From NCBI GenBank assembly GCA_021819985.1, contig JAKAEG010000226.1, positions 1 through 5,556 of the forward strand: DNA of 5,556 nucleotides, in the 5' to 3' direction. A model generated the notes under the pieces. That model worked only from the letters and a program-made list of their open reading frames with translations, ran no database searches and was not told the origin of the DNA. A program made the translations under genes and the position numbers. Positions 4,566 to 5,556 of this stretch are shown one piece after another (position 1 is the stretch's first letter; every line of letters begins with the position of its first letter). The DNA comes from Nitrospirota bacterium (GTDB taxonomy: Bacteria > Nitrospirota > Thermodesulfovibrionia > Thermodesulfovibrionales > JdFR-88).

Positions 4566-5556
4566 CTAGACGGACATGAGCCGATCCATGATTTCCTTTA
4601 GCGAAAGGCCGGTTTTTTTGGCTATTTTCAGGCAATCCTCATATTCAGGGGCCTTCGATTCCCTATCTCCGCGGAAAGCCGTCTTGAACCTGACCGGGCC
4701 GAATTCCGTCTCAAGAGTTCCGGCCCTCCTTTCGATCGTGCTTCTGCCTACCGGGTAAAACCTGACACCAAGGGTTGTAGTCTCCCTGAATATGGTTTCT
4801 TTCAGGAGGGCGGCGTTTTTAAACTCGCAAAGGACTGACAGTTTGATGGCCGGGCGGCCTTTTTTCATGATGATGGGGGTAAGAAAGGCGTCCAGGGCCC
4901 CGGCTTTCAGGAGTTTTTCAAGAAGATATCCGTATATCTGCGGGTTCATATCGTCTATATTGGTTTCGATGACAAGCAGGTCCGTATTTTCCGCTTCTTT
5001 ATCTTTTTGCTCAGAATAAGCCTCTCCGATAAAGACCCTGAGGACGTTTGGGAACGCCGCAGGGTCCTTTTCACCCGCCCCGGCGCCGCTTTTTTCAAGG
5101 CGCATGGAGGGCATGGGGCCAAAACTTTTTGAAAGCCCCTTCATGAGCGCCGCTCCCGTGGGAGTAGTGAGTTCGAACGCTGAAATATCCTGAGAGCTGC
5201 CGGAGCTGCCGTAAACCGGCGCTCCCTCAAGCAGCAGGGCGGTAGCCGGGGCCGGGACGCCGAATCTGCCATGGAGCGTCCGCACCGTTCCGCCGCCAAG
5301 GTTTACAGCGGAGGAATAGACCGCCTCCACATTTAAAAGCTCAAGACATATGAGCGAGCCCATTACATCGATGATAGTGTCCGCGCTTCCAAGCTCGTGA
5401 AGGTGGACTTCCTCGATTTTTTGTAGCCCATGGACTGTCGCTTCGGCCTCAAAAAGGCCCCTGATAATTGCCAGACCGTTTTTTTTCAGCCCTTCGGAAA
5501 GGGCGCTGTTTTTTATGGTCCCGGACATCGCCTCCCACCCAAATGGAGGTCTTTTT
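4566..5556 (-). CDS. larC: LarC, nickel insertion protein of nickel-pincer-nucleotide cofactor synthesis (N-terminus outside window)
   Basis: The frame enters from the right edge and stops at TAG 4566-4568; 329 codons are visible. It is open upstream of ATG 5528, and LarC proteins are about 400 residues beginning before this region, so 5528 is an internal Met and roughly 70-100 residues are missing. Counting from that Met, family blocks are VHLHELGSADTIIDVMG (41-57), NLGGGTVRTLHG (76-87), VPAPATALLLEG (91-102), FELTTPTGAAL (118-128), ETNIDDMNPQIYGY (188-201), MKKGRPA (221-227), LGVRFYPVGRSTIERR (253-268) and PEYEDC (294-299). LarC uses CTP to insert nickel into the pyridinium dithiocarboxylate cofactor of LarA-type racemases and epimerases. 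The LarC1- and LarC2-type halves form one uninterrupted frame here, unlike Lactobacillus, where a frameshift joins them. Other lar genes are not visible. It is followed by the LysR gene on the same strand. Confidence 0.93.
   Translation of the reverse strand, partial: KRPPFGWEAMSGTIKNSALSEGLKKNGLAIIRGLFEAEATVHGLQKIEEVHLHELGSADTIIDVMGSLICLELLNVEAVYSSAVNLGGGTVRTLHGRFGVPAPATALLLEGAPVYGSSGSSQDISAFELTTPTGAALMKGLSKSFGPMPSMRLEKSGAGAGEKDPAAFPNVLRVFIGEAYSEQKDKEAENTDLLVIETNIDDMNPQIYGYLLEKLLKAGALDAFLTPIIMKKGRPAIKLSVLCEFKNAALLKETIFRETTTLGVRFYPVGRSTIERRAGTLETEFGPVRFKTAFRGDRESKAPEYEDCLKIAKKTGLSLKEIMDRLMSV

Noticed and set aside
5526..5528. ATG 5528 as the true start of larC
   Set aside because: The protein aligns to LarC from an internal position, the frame stays open to the window edge, and the N-terminal third that LarC needs would be missing.

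Overview
The window looks like chromosomal DNA of a free-living, probably Gram-negative environmental bacterium. GC content is moderate, genes are compact, and coding regions lie on both strands. Short GC-rich palindromic repeats sit between genes, a style I associate with Nitrospirota and Desulfobacterota-type genomes. That placement is an impression, not a demonstration, and nothing in the sequence fixes the phylum. I see no transposase, integrase, tRNA, rRNA or CRISPR array.

Layout, left to right. (1) 1-750, minus strand: the N-terminal 250 residues of a class I flavoprotein disulfide reductase (dihydrolipoamide dehydrogenase / mycothione reductase type), running off the left edge. (2) 751-1083: a 333-bp divergent intergenic region. 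It holds an operator-like inverted repeat and extended -10 promoter for the reductase, a GC-rich REP-like palindrome, a second dispersed-type palindrome, and another operator-like inverted repeat with an extended -10 promoter for the next gene. (3) 1084-2298, plus: fsr, a complete fosmidomycin-resistance-type MFS efflux pump. (4) 2352-3305, plus: a YhcC/YtqA-type (TIGR01212) radical SAM protein. Its near-consensus promoter is placed so that the mRNA would begin at or next to the ATG. (5) 3306-3481: a convergent intergenic region with structured, repeat-like sequence. (6) 3482-4399, minus: a LysR-family regulator. (7) 4400-4565: a promoter region with a consensus -10, an AT-rich UP-like tract and short palindromes. 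(8) 4566-5556, minus: larC (DUF111), the nickel insertase of nickel-pincer-nucleotide cofactor synthesis, with its N-terminus beyond the right edge.

The genes do not form one obvious pathway. The divergent pair (disulfide reductase and efflux pump) have similar CACAA/TTGTG inverted repeats just upstream of their -10 elements, so they may answer to one regulator. The LysR gene lies downstream of larC on the same strand but has its own strong-looking promoter, so it need not be a larC-specific regulator. I did not find a convincing novel multi-gene system. The most interesting signals are regulatory: the paired operator-like repeats, the possible leaderless start of the radical SAM gene, the strong lysR promoter, and the structured block at 3340-3475.
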